Counted from the stretch's first letter, positions 54,756 through 62,632 are shown. The stretch: DNA of 64,000 bases from Autumnicola lenta (GCF_031846515.1 NZ_JAVRHO010000012.1:66502-130501); one strand, 5' to 3'. Made by a program: numbers and translations. The notes: a model not told the origin generated them from the sequence alone.

Positions 54756-55370
54756 ATGAAAAAAATTATATTGATTGCCTTTATTTCTCTTATTGGAACT
54801 CTTGAAGGAAGATCACAAAATTTAGAAGTGGGGTTCGGACTGGGAACCGGATCTGCATATACGTATGAAAACTTTGATAGTAGTGTTGATATTAATTACT
54901 CGCTACCGTTTAGTTCCTACCTTGATTTAAAATATTCAAACACAGAATCTTATTTTGGTCTTAAACTAAAATTTCAGTATTTAAACGCCGGAATTGAAGG
55001 AAGAAATTGGAAAAATAATAATGAGCCAATAGATGGCGACGTTACTTCCTTAACTTCTATGATTTTGTTAGAGCATCTCAAGGAGGATAACACCTGGAAT
55101 TTTGGGTACAACTTTGGATTTGGATATACACATCAGGAATTTAGACAGAATTTAAACATACTATCTCCGGGAATCACAAGCAATTATATGAGCGTAAATT
55201 TTTCGGGAATTATCAGTTCTAAACTGACTGAAGATTTAGCCCTGCAAATAGAACCGACATTATTTTGGACTGATCCCGTAGGCTCCCTTCGGGCAAGTGA
55301 CAAATGGCAAATTGCCGGAGAGGATATAAACATCTTATTGCAATTAGGGATTAAATATAAAATTAACTAG
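54756..55370 (+). CDS. Outer-membrane beta-barrel protein of the VWA cluster
   Basis: A 204-residue exported protein with signal MKKIILIAFISLIGTLEGRSQ. Strands alternate with Asn, Asp and Gly turns (LEVGFGLGTGSAYTYENF, FGYNFGFGYTHQEF), ending in LLQLGIKYKIN. The pattern fits an outer-membrane barrel of the OmpA- or OMP_b-brl type. Last of four co-directional genes with the VWA lipoprotein. Together they would form a surface complex, but no pathway is known. Confidence 0.75.
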   Translation: MKKIILIAFISLIGTLEGRSQNLEVGFGLGTGSAYTYENFDSSVDINYSLPFSSYLDLKYSNTESYFGLKLKFQYLNAGIEGRNWKNNNEPIDGDVTSLTSMILLEHLKEDNTWNFGYNFGFGYTHQEFRQNLNILSPGITSNYMSVNFSGIISSKLTEDLALQIEPTLFWTDPVGSLRASDKWQIAGEDINILLQLGIKYKIN

Positions 55371-55693
55371 TACCGCGGTCGAATCTTAGTTCCCTTTAAA
55401 GAGGAGATTTTCGCCGGGATCTTTCAGAGACCATGGAGTGGCGGCGGGGACCTGGTTTTTTTAAATCAGATTTTAGTGAAAAACCACAACCCCGGTAGAA
55501 TATACCTCATCACAGAGCAGCAATTCGTTCAATAGGTAAAACATTTAATGGTCTAGCTATTGATCAAATTTTCTAAAAGCAATAATAGGTTTATAGCACT
55601 TTAAATTTTGGGAAAGCTATCTTTGTAAACTTCCGAATCTTTTAAATTCTATTTTTGAAGATTTGAAAATATGGTAGCGCTAAAATAAACTCT
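55371..55693. other. Gene-free stretch before the helicase-like gene
   Basis: About 320 bases with no convincing coding frame, tRNA or terminator. The only element recognised is the promoter-like sequence at 55618-55625. The part around 55420-55500 is more GC-rich but shows no clear inverted repeat. Confidence 0.6.
55618..55625 (+). promoter_or_regulatory. Candidate -7 element before the helicase-like gene
   Basis: TATCTTTG matches TAnnTTTG; the start codon lies 69 bases further on, so the leader would be about 60 bases. The -33 element is unclear. Confidence 0.45.
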
Positions 55694-56311
55694 ATGTCGT
55701 TTAAAAAATTAAATACCCCCCTTAAAGAAGCACTTGACAGGCTGGGATATGAAAGTCTCCTGCCTTTTCAGAAGAAATTAATCCCGAAGATCAAAAGCGG
55801 AAAAAATCTTTTTGCAATCGCTCCCGAAGGTAGCGGAAAATCGACGGCCATTGTAATCAGCACCTTGCAAATCCTGGAAAGTAAAGCTTTTGAAGATGCT
55901 CCGCGGGCCCTGATTTTTGTAAAGAATAAACAGGCTGCTTTAGAACTGGAAGAAAAATTCAACGAGTTTACCAGGTATATGGATGTAAGGGTTTTTAGCG
56001 CTTATGACGAACCTGATATAGAACAGCAAAAAGTTTCCATTTATGAAGGTGTAGACGTGGTGATCGCCACTCCAAACAAGCTTTTCAAGCTTTTTAAGAT
56101 CACCGGAATAAATGTGAGTCAGTTAAAGTTGTTTATTGTGGAAGATGCCGAATTCCTTCTTAACAGCAGGGATTTTAACGACCTGATCCGGATTCCGCCA
56201 CATATTACCAAATGCCAGTATCTCGTTTTTGCTTCGGAATTCAATTCCAAGATAGAACGGCTGAAAGACTCCTTTATGTCACATTCTGACGTGGTACGCA
56301 CGGCAAAATAG
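55694..56311 (+). CDS. Single-domain DEAD-like helicase protein
   Basis: A 205-residue protein with only the first RecA domain of a superfamily 2 helicase. It has a Q-motif-like opening (YESLLPFQKKLIPKI), Walker A APEGSGKST near residue 44-52, motif Ib-like ATPNKL and a changed motif II, VEDAEF in place of DEAD. Motif III SAT is replaced by ASE. The second RecA domain and its arginine finger are missing, and no remnant of it follows, so this is probably a stable truncated form, not a fresh break. It may bind RNA or ATP without unwinding. Function unproved. Confidence 0.82.
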   Translation: MSFKKLNTPLKEALDRLGYESLLPFQKKLIPKIKSGKNLFAIAPEGSGKSTAIVISTLQILESKAFEDAPRALIFVKNKQAALELEEKFNEFTRYMDVRVFSAYDEPDIEQQKVSIYEGVDVVIATPNKLFKLFKITGINVSQLKLFIVEDAEFLLNSRDFNDLIRIPPHITKCQYLVFASEFNSKIERLKDSFMSHSDVVRTAK

Positions 56312-56370
56312 CTGCGGATTTTTCCGTAAGCTTTTCCAGGTTTTAGAGCAGACCATTTTTTCGGACGACA

Positions 56371-56414
56371 TAAAGGTGGTTTATTTTCTGCACAAGAAAC
56401 CTAAACCACCTTTA
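56371..56414. terminator. Long hairpin between convergent helicase-like and ssb genes
   Basis: TAAAGGTGGTTTA and TAAACCACCTTTA are exact complements (13 bp) around an 18-base loop that contains a further TTTCT/AGAAA pair. Position between two convergent genes suggests a shared terminator, although long U-tracts are missing. Confidence 0.6.
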
Positions 56415-56475
56415 AATCGAATCTTTGCTTCTGAAGCTTTTCAGAACCTTTACAGAACTCCTGGTACTACGCCGT

Positions 56476-56808
56476 CTACTTTCCCATCAACAGAATTTCA
56501 TTACAAATCACTTCAGTTACATAGCGTTTTATGCCTTCTTTATCCTCATAACTCCTGCTGGTAAGTTTCCCTTCGATCCCCACCTCTTTACCTTTGGGAA
56601 CATAACTCTCGATTAATTCAGCGGTTTTGCCCCAGGCAACAATATTATGCCATTGCGTATCTGTTATTTTTTCTCCTTTGGAATTTTTATAACTCTCATT
56701 TGTGGCGATAGAAAATTTCGCCAGCTTTTTTCCTGATTCAAGATTTACGATTTCAGGATCATTACCTACGTGACCAATTAACTGTACTTTGTTTCTTAAA
56801 GTGCTCAT
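56476..56808 (-). CDS. ssb: Single-stranded DNA-binding protein
   Basis: A 110-residue SSB with only the OB-fold (MSTLRNKVQLIGHVGNDPEI to the end ICNEILLMGK). It has NESYKNSKGEKITDTQWHNIV and KGKEVGIEGKLTSRSYEDKEG blocks. It lacks the long disordered tail and acidic tip found in housekeeping SSB, so it is probably a secondary SSB of the type found in Bacteroidota and mobile regions. It is convergent with the helicase-like gene and near the start of the cassette-rich region. Confidence 0.93.
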   Translation of the reverse strand: MSTLRNKVQLIGHVGNDPEIVNLESGKKLAKFSIATNESYKNSKGEKITDTQWHNIVAWGKTAELIESYVPKGKEVGIEGKLTSRSYEDKEGIKRYVTEVICNEILLMGK

Positions 56809-57094
56809 AACTATAGAATTTATTGCAGCTGAAAATCATTAGTTCATTTCAACAGGACAAACATACTGCAGGAGGTTAGTGTTAATCGGTTGTCAATTAT
56901 TTGCTTACGTTTACATCCGTTTGCAAACGTTTAAAAGCGGATGATAGGTTCAGACTCCCACGAAGAAGTGTGCTGATTTAAAAGCTTTTTTCTTAAAAGA
57001 AGGCGGAAATCTTTATCCTCTCAAGAAGATCCTGAATTTTAGTAGATTTGTGGAGGAGCTAATAAAGCTATTAATGGACAGGTGGATTTATTAA
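56809..57094. other. Non-coding stretch upstream of ssb
   Basis: This stretch holds the ssb promoter candidate at 56858 and a 12-base perfect palindrome, CGTTTGCAAACG, at 56918-56929, bordered by CATC and a distant GATG. The latter resembles LacI-type operators in symmetry but no regulator is near. No coding frame is convincing. The cassette-like segments start at 57095. Confidence 0.55.
56858..56865 (-). promoter_or_regulatory. Candidate -7 element of the ssb promoter
   Basis: The minus strand reads TATGTTTG, a match to TAnnTTTG, 50 bases upstream of the ssb start. No clear -33 partner. Confidence 0.45.
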
Positions 57095-57408
57095 TTTGTT
57101 GTGAGGCATCAAGGGCAGAGTAGGGGGCAAAAATCGAATTTTCGGCTATTTTGATTTAAAAGGTTTGGTCTGTAATCGGACTTTGAAACGGAGCCAATCA
57201 GTTTAATAAAGGTCGATAATTGCCATTTTTAAGACTTCTTTGCGACGGACGAAAATCTGCAAATTTTAGCTTATTGGTAGTTGCCAGGTTTTGCGGGAAG
57301 TAAAAAAAGCTACTGGTTAGAATCCTCACTCAAACGCAATTGGCGCTTTTTTTCGGTAAATTTGGATGTTTTGGCTTGCGGATAATTAAAAAGACGCCTC
57401 ACAACAAA
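57095..57408. mobile_element. Gene-less cassette-like segment with 13-bp inverted ends
   Basis: TTTGTTGTGAGGC at 57095-57107 and GCCTCACAACAAA at 57396-57408 are exact inverted copies. The segment between them (about 290 bases) has no long frame and includes a copy of the AAATTGCCATTTTT-type palindrome at 57212-57233. In integron cassettes the first bases of a cassette are complementary to the left core of its own recombination site at the other end, which is the pattern here. No recombinase is in view. Call as cassette is inference from structure. Confidence 0.5.
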
Positions 57409-57524
57409 ATATAAAAACAATGCTAAAGCCTGTGTCAAATCGAAATGCTGTCGTGCTTGCTCAGCGGATTTTCCTGCGGAAAATCAAGCTCGCCCGCGCA
57501 CAGTTTTTATATAAAACGTTGGCG
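57396..57524. repeat. attC-like foldable site between two cassette-like segments
   Basis: This 129-base sequence begins ACAAC and ends CGTTGGCG. Its outer arms are largely complementary (CAACAAAATATAAAAAC against GTTTTTATATAAAACGTTG). It has an inner hairpin GATTTTCC-tgc-GGAAAATC, extended on both sides by CTTG and CAAG. Long imperfect fold, AAC/GTT ends, and position between two segments match integron attC sites, but the seven-base cores do not fit the published GTTRRRY consensus exactly. Not confirmed by a model search. Confidence 0.5.
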
Positions 57525-58670
57525 ATAATAATCATCAAGATTGTAACAGAAAATGACAGATCAATTTTCAATTTGTTCCAGATGTTTTAAAGATGAAGGT
57601 TTACAATTAGATGCAGAGAGAATTGGAATTAATAATAATAATAAAAAATGCGTCAATTGTCTTTCAAATAAAGGAAAAAAGTTAACAAAAGAATTAGTTA
57701 GAAAACTTTGCTATATATTTTTTGTTCGCGGTACAATTGAGAAATTTGATTATGGAGGGTTTCCTATAATTCAAATGAATGAACACAAAAGTAATAGAAA
57801 AAAAAGTGTTGAGTTATCAGAACATCTAGAAAAAGATGCAAAATTAATAGAAAGTGCCGGAGAAATTGGACTTTTTTACTATGCTCCTAGGTTCTGGATG
57901 TTTGGTGAAATAGAACCTTTAAAAGATTTACAATCAGATAAAAGATCAAAAATAATTGAAAAAGTTTTTGATTTATATCCAACAAAGCAAATTACAACAG
58001 GAGAAAGCTTTTACAGATTGAGATTAAATCCGGAAAACCCAGAAGATCCTAATGAGTATGATTCTCCACCAGACGAATTTATTGGAAACGGCAGACTAGA
58101 CGATGAAAATTTACCATTATTATATGGTTCTCAAGATTTGCAAATTTGCATTCACGAATGTAGAACTACTGTAGAAGACAATATATACGTTGGAAAACTT
58201 CGACCTGAAAAAAATTTAAAACTTTTAGATCTCACAGAACTTATAGAGGAAGAAGAAGGTGTAACCGAGTTTGATAGTTTAGATTTAGCAATTCATTTTC
58301 TTTTTTTAGCAGGAAAACATTCTTACAAAATTTGCAGAGAGATTTCTAAAGCTGCTTTTAAAAAAAATTATGATGGAATTATTTACCCTTCTTATTTCAG
58401 TTTTGTAAGTAATGGACTGGTGCCATTTGAAACAATTTATGGGATTTCCATTAGGAGATATGAGAAGTTAAAAGAATATGCGAAATCACAAGTGATTCCA
58501 AATTTAGCATTGTTTGGAAGACCAATAAAAAACAAAATTCTCACCGTAGAATGTATAAATAAAGTACTGATTAATCAGGTTTATTACGACACAACATTTG
58601 GTCCGGCTGCTCATAATGGATTTGGTCCTATTCCAGAAGAAAATGAAATGCTGTGATTACTATCGCCAAC
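57518..58670. mobile_element. Cassette-like element with 17-bp inverted ends carrying the RES gene
   Basis: GTTGGCGATAATAATCA at 57518-57534 and TGATTACTATCGCCAAC at 58654-58670 are inverted copies with one mismatch. They bracket a single gene, and the right copy includes the gene's own TGA stop. The gene is visibly richer in A and T than its neighbours. The element abuts the attC-like site on the left. It is most simply read as a captured one-gene cassette. Confidence 0.6.
57553..58656 (+). CDS. RES-domain protein with zinc-knuckle and HEPN-type N-terminal part
   Basis: A 367-residue protein. Residues 1-40 hold two CxxC pairs (C8, C11, C33, C36), likely a zinc ribbon. A helical region (about 45-130) resembles the HEPN/RES N-terminal domain found before RES domains. 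The RES domain (about 150-320) has FYRLRLNP, GNGRLDDENLPLLYGSQDL and IHECRTT, with Arg, Tyr and Glu as in NAD-degrading RES toxins. No Xre-type antitoxin gene is next to it, unlike Xre-RES pairs. It is AT-rich and sits inside a cassette-like element. NAD hydrolysis in defence or growth control is inference. Confidence 0.82.
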   Translation: MTDQFSICSRCFKDEGLQLDAERIGINNNNKKCVNCLSNKGKKLTKELVRKLCYIFFVRGTIEKFDYGGFPIIQMNEHKSNRKKSVELSEHLEKDAKLIESAGEIGLFYYAPRFWMFGEIEPLKDLQSDKRSKIIEKVFDLYPTKQITTGESFYRLRLNPENPEDPNEYDSPPDEFIGNGRLDDENLPLLYGSQDLQICIHECRTTVEDNIYVGKLRPEKNLKLLDLTELIEEEEGVTEFDSLDLAIHFLFLAGKHSYKICREISKAAFKKNYDGIIYPSYFSFVSNGLVPFETIYGISIRRYEKLKEYAKSQVIPNLALFGRPIKNKILTVECINKVLINQVYYDTTFGPAAHNGFGPIPEENEML

Positions 58671-58797
58671 ATCGGTTCATCGCACATAATGGGTAAAGTA
58701 GAAAATTTGTAATTTTAGAAACCAGGAAAAAAAACAACAAATCCGACAAGTCCGCATCCCTACCCCTGCAAACTATATTAACAAGACCGTGTGCTGA
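58664..58797. repeat. Second attC-like intercassette stretch
   Basis: It begins at CGCCAAC, the right end of the RES element, and ends near ACCGTGTGC just before the serine hydrolase start. The 3' part, CCGACAAGTCCGCATCCCTA then CCCCTGCAA (58743-58780), is related to sequences at 59913, 61578 and 62676. The expected closing GTT core is not intact, so it may be decayed. Confidence 0.45.
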
Positions 58798-58803
58798 GAT
58801 CCT

Positions 58804-59841
58804 ATGAGAAAAAAACAAAGAACCTGGACACTAAGAGCAGTTTTGTTTATTGGAACAATAATCTCGCTGTACTTTGTTCCCTGGATTATGGTTCGTGCCT
58901 GGATTTCACCCTTACCTAAAACAATTCAAGAACAGGTAAACAAAGCGACCGGCTATGGATTTGATGGAATTATCGTTTTTGTAGATGAGAAAGATGCAAA
59001 ACCTGCATTTTATACTGCCGGGTATAACAACAGAGAAAATAAAATTCCTGCCGATCCTGATCTGTTGTTTAAAATTGCTAGTATTGATAAACTTTATACT
59101 GCTGTTGCAGTAGCTAAGTTAGTAGATTCCGGACAGTTATCTCTGGAGAAAACACTTTCCACTTATTTTCCTGAACTGGTAGAAAAAATAGAAAATGCCG
59201 ATGAGATAACCTTAAGAATGTTGATCACGCATAGGAGCGGTATTCCCAATTTTACCGATACGCCAAATTTCTGGACTAATCCGCCAGAAAATAATCAGGA
59301 AGCTCTTGAAAGGATCTTTAATTTACCTGCCAATTTCGAGCCTGGTGAAGAATATGAATATTCCAACACCAACTATGTGTTAATTTCAAATCTTATAGAA
59401 AAGGTGACAGGCGCAAGAAAATTTGAATACATTAAAGCCAAAATCCTGAATCCACTTGGACTGAAAAACACCTTTGCTTCCATTCATGATGTCGATTTTA
59501 AAAGGCTAATGAGCGGGTATTATGTAGGTGTCGAAGAAGATATAAAAACAACGGACTATGGATCTATGTTGGCAACGGCAGAAGATGTAGGAATATTTTT
59601 GAGAGCATTAAATGACGGTTCTCTTTTTGAAGGTGAGGAACAGGAGATCTATTCTTCTATTTACGAATATAATCATACGGGGCTTATTCCCGGTTATCAA
59701 AGTATCGCTAAATATCACAAAGATATCGATACGGTAGTTATTCAATTCACAAACACCACTAATTTTGAAGGATACAACTGGGGCTTATCGGAAATTATGT
59801 ATAACCGCATTATAAAAATTCTCAGGGATAGGAACAGTTAG
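58804..59841 (+). CDS. Serine hydrolase, class C beta-lactamase-like
   Basis: A 345-residue protein of the serine beta-lactamase/penicillin-binding superfamily (PF00144-type). An N-terminal membrane anchor (about 8-30) is followed by the active-site tetrad S93-I-D-K96 in FKIASIDKLYTA, the YSN-type motif in EYEYSNTNYV near residue 195-199, and the third motif as HTGLIPGYQS in place of KTG. It is probably a periplasmic esterase or peptidase, not a drug-degrading beta-lactamase. The repeat-type sequence ends 23 bases before the start. Confidence 0.87.
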   Translation: MRKKQRTWTLRAVLFIGTIISLYFVPWIMVRAWISPLPKTIQEQVNKATGYGFDGIIVFVDEKDAKPAFYTAGYNNRENKIPADPDLLFKIASIDKLYTAVAVAKLVDSGQLSLEKTLSTYFPELVEKIENADEITLRMLITHRSGIPNFTDTPNFWTNPPENNQEALERIFNLPANFEPGEEYEYSNTNYVLISNLIEKVTGARKFEYIKAKILNPLGLKNTFASIHDVDFKRLMSGYYVGVEEDIKTTDYGSMLATAEDVGIFLRALNDGSLFEGEEQEIYSSIYEYNHTGLIPGYQSIAKYHKDIDTVVIQFTNTTNFEGYNWGLSEIMYNRIIKILRDRNS

Positions 59842-59912
59842 AAGAACGCGTATCGCAAATACTCGGTTTTGCCTAGAAATTGTATTTTGGTTTCCTCGAA
59901 AGAAAAGGTTAA

Positions 59913-59951
59913 CCGACAAAATTCGTATTCCTAACCTCCGCAACTATCTTA
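59913..59951 (+). repeat. Pre-gene direct repeat, copy C2
   Basis: CCGACAAAATTCGTATTCCTA, written here as CCGACAA then ATTCGTATTCCTA, followed by ACCTCCGCAACTATCTTA, aligns with the copy at 58743 and ends 12 bases before a start codon. Confidence 0.55.
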
Positions 59952-59963
59952 CTACGTATTAAT

Positions 59964-60827
59964 ATGAAAACCCTTCTTCCATTAATAACGCTTCTATTAC
60001 TCCTTAGCTGTTCTGAACAGAAAGGAAATAAGCAAGAAACTTCCAGTAGAAATATTGATACCACTTTCTTTAAAGCTGACGGATTTAATATGGGTTTAGA
60101 ACTGGCATTACTATCCAACAACAAATTTGTTTTAAAAACCAGCATGTTCAGTTGTTTCGGAGGTGGAGAAATAAGGAAATTTGCAGGTTCTTATTCCAAA
60201 GATCAAACTCAGCTGAAACTCAAACCTGAGACTGTAACAATTACCGTTTACACTGAAGAATCTCCTATGTCAAATCCAGAGATTAGGGAATTACAATATG
60301 GACCGGACAGTTTAAAAACCAAAACAATTTTTCAGATTTTAGAATGGAACAATAATGAATATTTACTTTCTGAGCAATCCACTTCATTCTATGGGTTTGA
60401 AGACGAAGAAAGTGATTATGAAAATTTTGCTTATTATTACAATTCTGGTGATGAGCCTGAGGAACACGGCTGGTACCTGGTGAATGAGGCAGTAGAAAAA
60501 GATTCGGCGACTTCCAGCCTTGATTTAGACAAAATCCCTCCAAAATATCGGGGAGCGTTCCTTAAACAACCAATTGCTGCAGAGATCACAAATACTGAGA
60601 AGGTTCCCGAATTAGAAGACGAAGGTGAACATTGGCTAATTACCATTAATAAAGGAGAAGTGGATGGCGTAAATAAGAGTTTGATTTTCCGGACTCAGAA
60701 CAGTGAATTCTTTATTGAACCAGATTCAGTTTTTAAAGAAAAAACTGTTGCAAAATCCTATATGTACAAATTTAGTACAAAAGATTATCCGGTGGGAACT
60801 GTGCTTAAAACGAAGTGGGAAGATTAA
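59964..60827 (+). CDS. Hypothetical lipoprotein
   Basis: A 287-residue probable lipoprotein (signal MKTLLPLITLLLLLSC). The mature protein is acidic with a long beta-rich region (SKDQTQLKLKPETVTITVYT) and ends in KFSTKDYPVGTVLKTKWED. No family is recognised. It is followed after 13 bases by a TPR protein on the same strand, so the two form one unit. The repeat at 59913 suggests that this unit was acquired as a cassette. Confidence 0.75.
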   Translation: MKTLLPLITLLLLLSCSEQKGNKQETSSRNIDTTFFKADGFNMGLELALLSNNKFVLKTSMFSCFGGGEIRKFAGSYSKDQTQLKLKPETVTITVYTEESPMSNPEIRELQYGPDSLKTKTIFQILEWNNNEYLLSEQSTSFYGFEDEESDYENFAYYYNSGDEPEEHGWYLVNEAVEKDSATSSLDLDKIPPKYRGAFLKQPIAAEITNTEKVPELEDEGEHWLITINKGEVDGVNKSLIFRTQNSEFFIEPDSVFKEKTVAKSYMYKFSTKDYPVGTVLKTKWED

Positions 60828-60840
60828 GCTGCAAACCAAC

Positions 60841-61512
60841 ATGAAAAACCTTCTTCTAATCTTTATCCTGATTTTTATCAATTCAGTTTTAGCACAGGAA
60901 AACGAAATCGACAGTTTAATGGCTGAAGGAAATACGGCCTTTAGCGCTTCGGACTTTCAGACTGCTAAAGAAAAATACGCATCGATCATTAAAATCGACT
61001 CCACAAAGAGAGATGCCTTGTTTAATTTAGGAGCAACTTATCTGAATCTTGGCGACAATACCAAAGCCTGCAGTTTATTTCAGAAAGCCTATTCACGTGG
61101 AGATATAGATTCGTATGATGTCATCATGCAGTATTGCGGCAAACTGGAATACTCAGAAAAGATGTTTCAGTGGCACGTGGATGAATCGTTCAAATTTGAA
61201 CACGAGGGACAGTTTGAAGAAGTGATTCTGAACAAAAAGGAGATCAATCCCGATTTCATAGAACTTTTAAAGTCCGAAATAAAAAAGTCCAAAGAACTGA
61301 AACGTATAAAAGAAAAGGTCATAATTACCCTGAACGTTGATATCGGGGGAAACTTAAAAACAAAAGTCGGAGGAAAAATTAGTCCGGACCAAAAACAGAA
61401 ACTTCTGGAAATCCTCCACACGATGACCGAATATAAACCTGCAACTTATCAAAACCGGAAAGTGGAACTATTCGGCGGAGGCTATGCTTTGCCGCTTATA
61501 ATTAACAACTAA
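60841..61512 (+). CDS. Exported TPR protein with TonB-like C-terminal domain
   Basis: A 223-residue exported protein; the start at 60841 opens a signal peptide (MKNLLLIFILIFINSVLAQ), and a 46-codon upstream extension in frame is rejected. Residues about 25-95 hold tetratricopeptide-type helices (AEGNTAFSASDFQTAKEKYA, ALFNLGATYLNLGDNTKACS). The C-terminal part (IITLNVDIGGNLKTKVGGK, then KLLEILHTMTEYKPATYQNRKVE) resembles the energy-transducer TonB-type C-domain of Bacteroidota. Function unknown. Confidence 0.82.
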   Translation: MKNLLLIFILIFINSVLAQENEIDSLMAEGNTAFSASDFQTAKEKYASIIKIDSTKRDALFNLGATYLNLGDNTKACSLFQKAYSRGDIDSYDVIMQYCGKLEYSEKMFQWHVDESFKFEHEGQFEEVILNKKEINPDFIELLKSEIKKSKELKRIKEKVIITLNVDIGGNLKTKVGGKISPDQKQKLLEILHTMTEYKPATYQNRKVELFGGGYALPLIINN

Positions 61513-61533
61513 TTTGTCATTTGTTATTTATAA

Positions 61534-61602
61534 GCCAAAAATTGCCATTTTTAAGCATCGGTTAAAAATCCGGTAAACAGGCAGGTTTGTGTCCCCTACT
61601 CC
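61534..61602 (+). repeat. Pre-gene direct repeat, copy C3
   Basis: A 69-base sequence matching 62633-62701 at 60 of 69 positions by hand alignment. It starts with the AAAATTGCCATTTTT palindrome, continues TCGGTTAAAA, then GCAGGTTTG and CCCCTACTCC. It lies between two genes, 65 bases before the next start codon. Confidence 0.7.
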
Positions 61603-61667
61603 CGCAACTTGCAGTAATTAAAATCATTGCGCACAAGCGCTTAAATTGCATTAACAAAATTAAAAAA

Positions 61668-62600
61668 ATGAAAATAGCCAAAGTATTAATTTATTTGATA
61701 ACCCTTATTCTTATAAATAGCTGTTCACTTAGTAAAGCCGCTAAATACCTTAAAGAAGGAAAAACAAACCAGGAAAACTATAAAGTTACTTTTCCTTTCG
61801 AAGTGAACAAGGGATGGATAATTTTACCCGTAGAAATAAAAAATAAGACTTATAAATTTCTCTTAGACACAGGATCACCCACTCTTGTATCAAAAGAACT
61901 TGCTGAAAGTTTAAATATGAAAGTTATAGATTCTGTAAATGCTTATGATGTTTATAATACACCACAGCAAAATAAATATACAAGAATAGAAACCATAAAG
62001 ATTGGAACGATAGATTTTGTTGGAACAACAGCCTTAATAAATGATTTTAACGCTACACCAATGTGGTCTTCTTTGAATGTTGACGGATTTATTGGTACAA
62101 ATTTAATGCAACACGCTATCTGGGATATCGATTTTAAGCAGAAACAAATTACCATAACAGATAATGAATCCAAATTAAGCTTACCTGAAGAAGTAATTGA
62201 AAATAAGCTATTTATTGGTGTTGCAGGATTACCTTCTATCGCCGCTGAAATAAACGGAAAAAAAGTTTGGAATTTTCTTGTTGATTTAGGGTATAATGGA
62301 GATATCGTTGTACCGTTTTCTGAATTTCAAAAGCAAACAGAAAATGGTAAAATTTCAGATTTCACAGAATCTGAAACGGAAGGTGTTACTGGAATTTATG
62401 GGAACCAAAGTACAACAAGACAATCTTATACCGGAATAATTAATGAAATAGAATTTGGAAATTTTACTCTAAAAAATCAAAGGGTGTATTCAGAGCAATA
62501 TTTAGGTAAGAGTTTTGGTCTGGATTTTTTTAGAAATTATCGTGTTATTCTCAACTGGAAGAATAAAAAAATAAAGTTGATAGAAAATAAAGAAGCCTGA
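61668..62600 (+). CDS. Two-lobed aspartic protease lipoprotein
   Basis: A 310-residue probable lipoprotein (signal MKIAKVLIYLITLILINSC; a 27-codon upstream extension is rejected). It holds two retropepsin-like lobes in one chain: FLLDTGSPTLVS near residue 60 and FLVDLGYNGDIVVP near residue 203, each followed by a matching second block (GFIGTNLMQHAIWDIDFKQK and GKSFGLDFFRNYRVILNWKN). The second lobe has DLG instead of DTG. The arrangement resembles pepsin-like pseudo-dimers. Envelope location and substrate are unknown. It is preceded by repeat copy C3. Confidence 0.85.
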   Translation: MKIAKVLIYLITLILINSCSLSKAAKYLKEGKTNQENYKVTFPFEVNKGWIILPVEIKNKTYKFLLDTGSPTLVSKELAESLNMKVIDSVNAYDVYNTPQQNKYTRIETIKIGTIDFVGTTALINDFNATPMWSSLNVDGFIGTNLMQHAIWDIDFKQKQITITDNESKLSLPEEVIENKLFIGVAGLPSIAAEINGKKVWNFLVDLGYNGDIVVPFSEFQKQTENGKISDFTESETEGVTGIYGNQSTTRQSYTGIINEIEFGNFTLKNQRVYSEQYLGKSFGLDFFRNYRVILNWKNKKIKLIENKEA

Positions 62601-62632
62601 GATTGTCACCTTCACGGAATAATAGTCTAAAT

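Noticed and set aside
55694..56311. Fresh frameshift of a full-length DEAD-box helicase
   Set aside because: No second RecA domain is readable in any phase between 56312 and the ssb gene.
57396..57524. Confirmed integron attC site
   Set aside because: The fold and position fit, but the core bases do not match the standard consensus, and no integrase or model score is available, so it is kept only as attC-like.
58804..59841. Antibiotic-resistance beta-lactamase
   Set aside because: Only the general class C-like serine hydrolase motifs are present, the third motif is HTG, and the family includes many esterases and peptidases.
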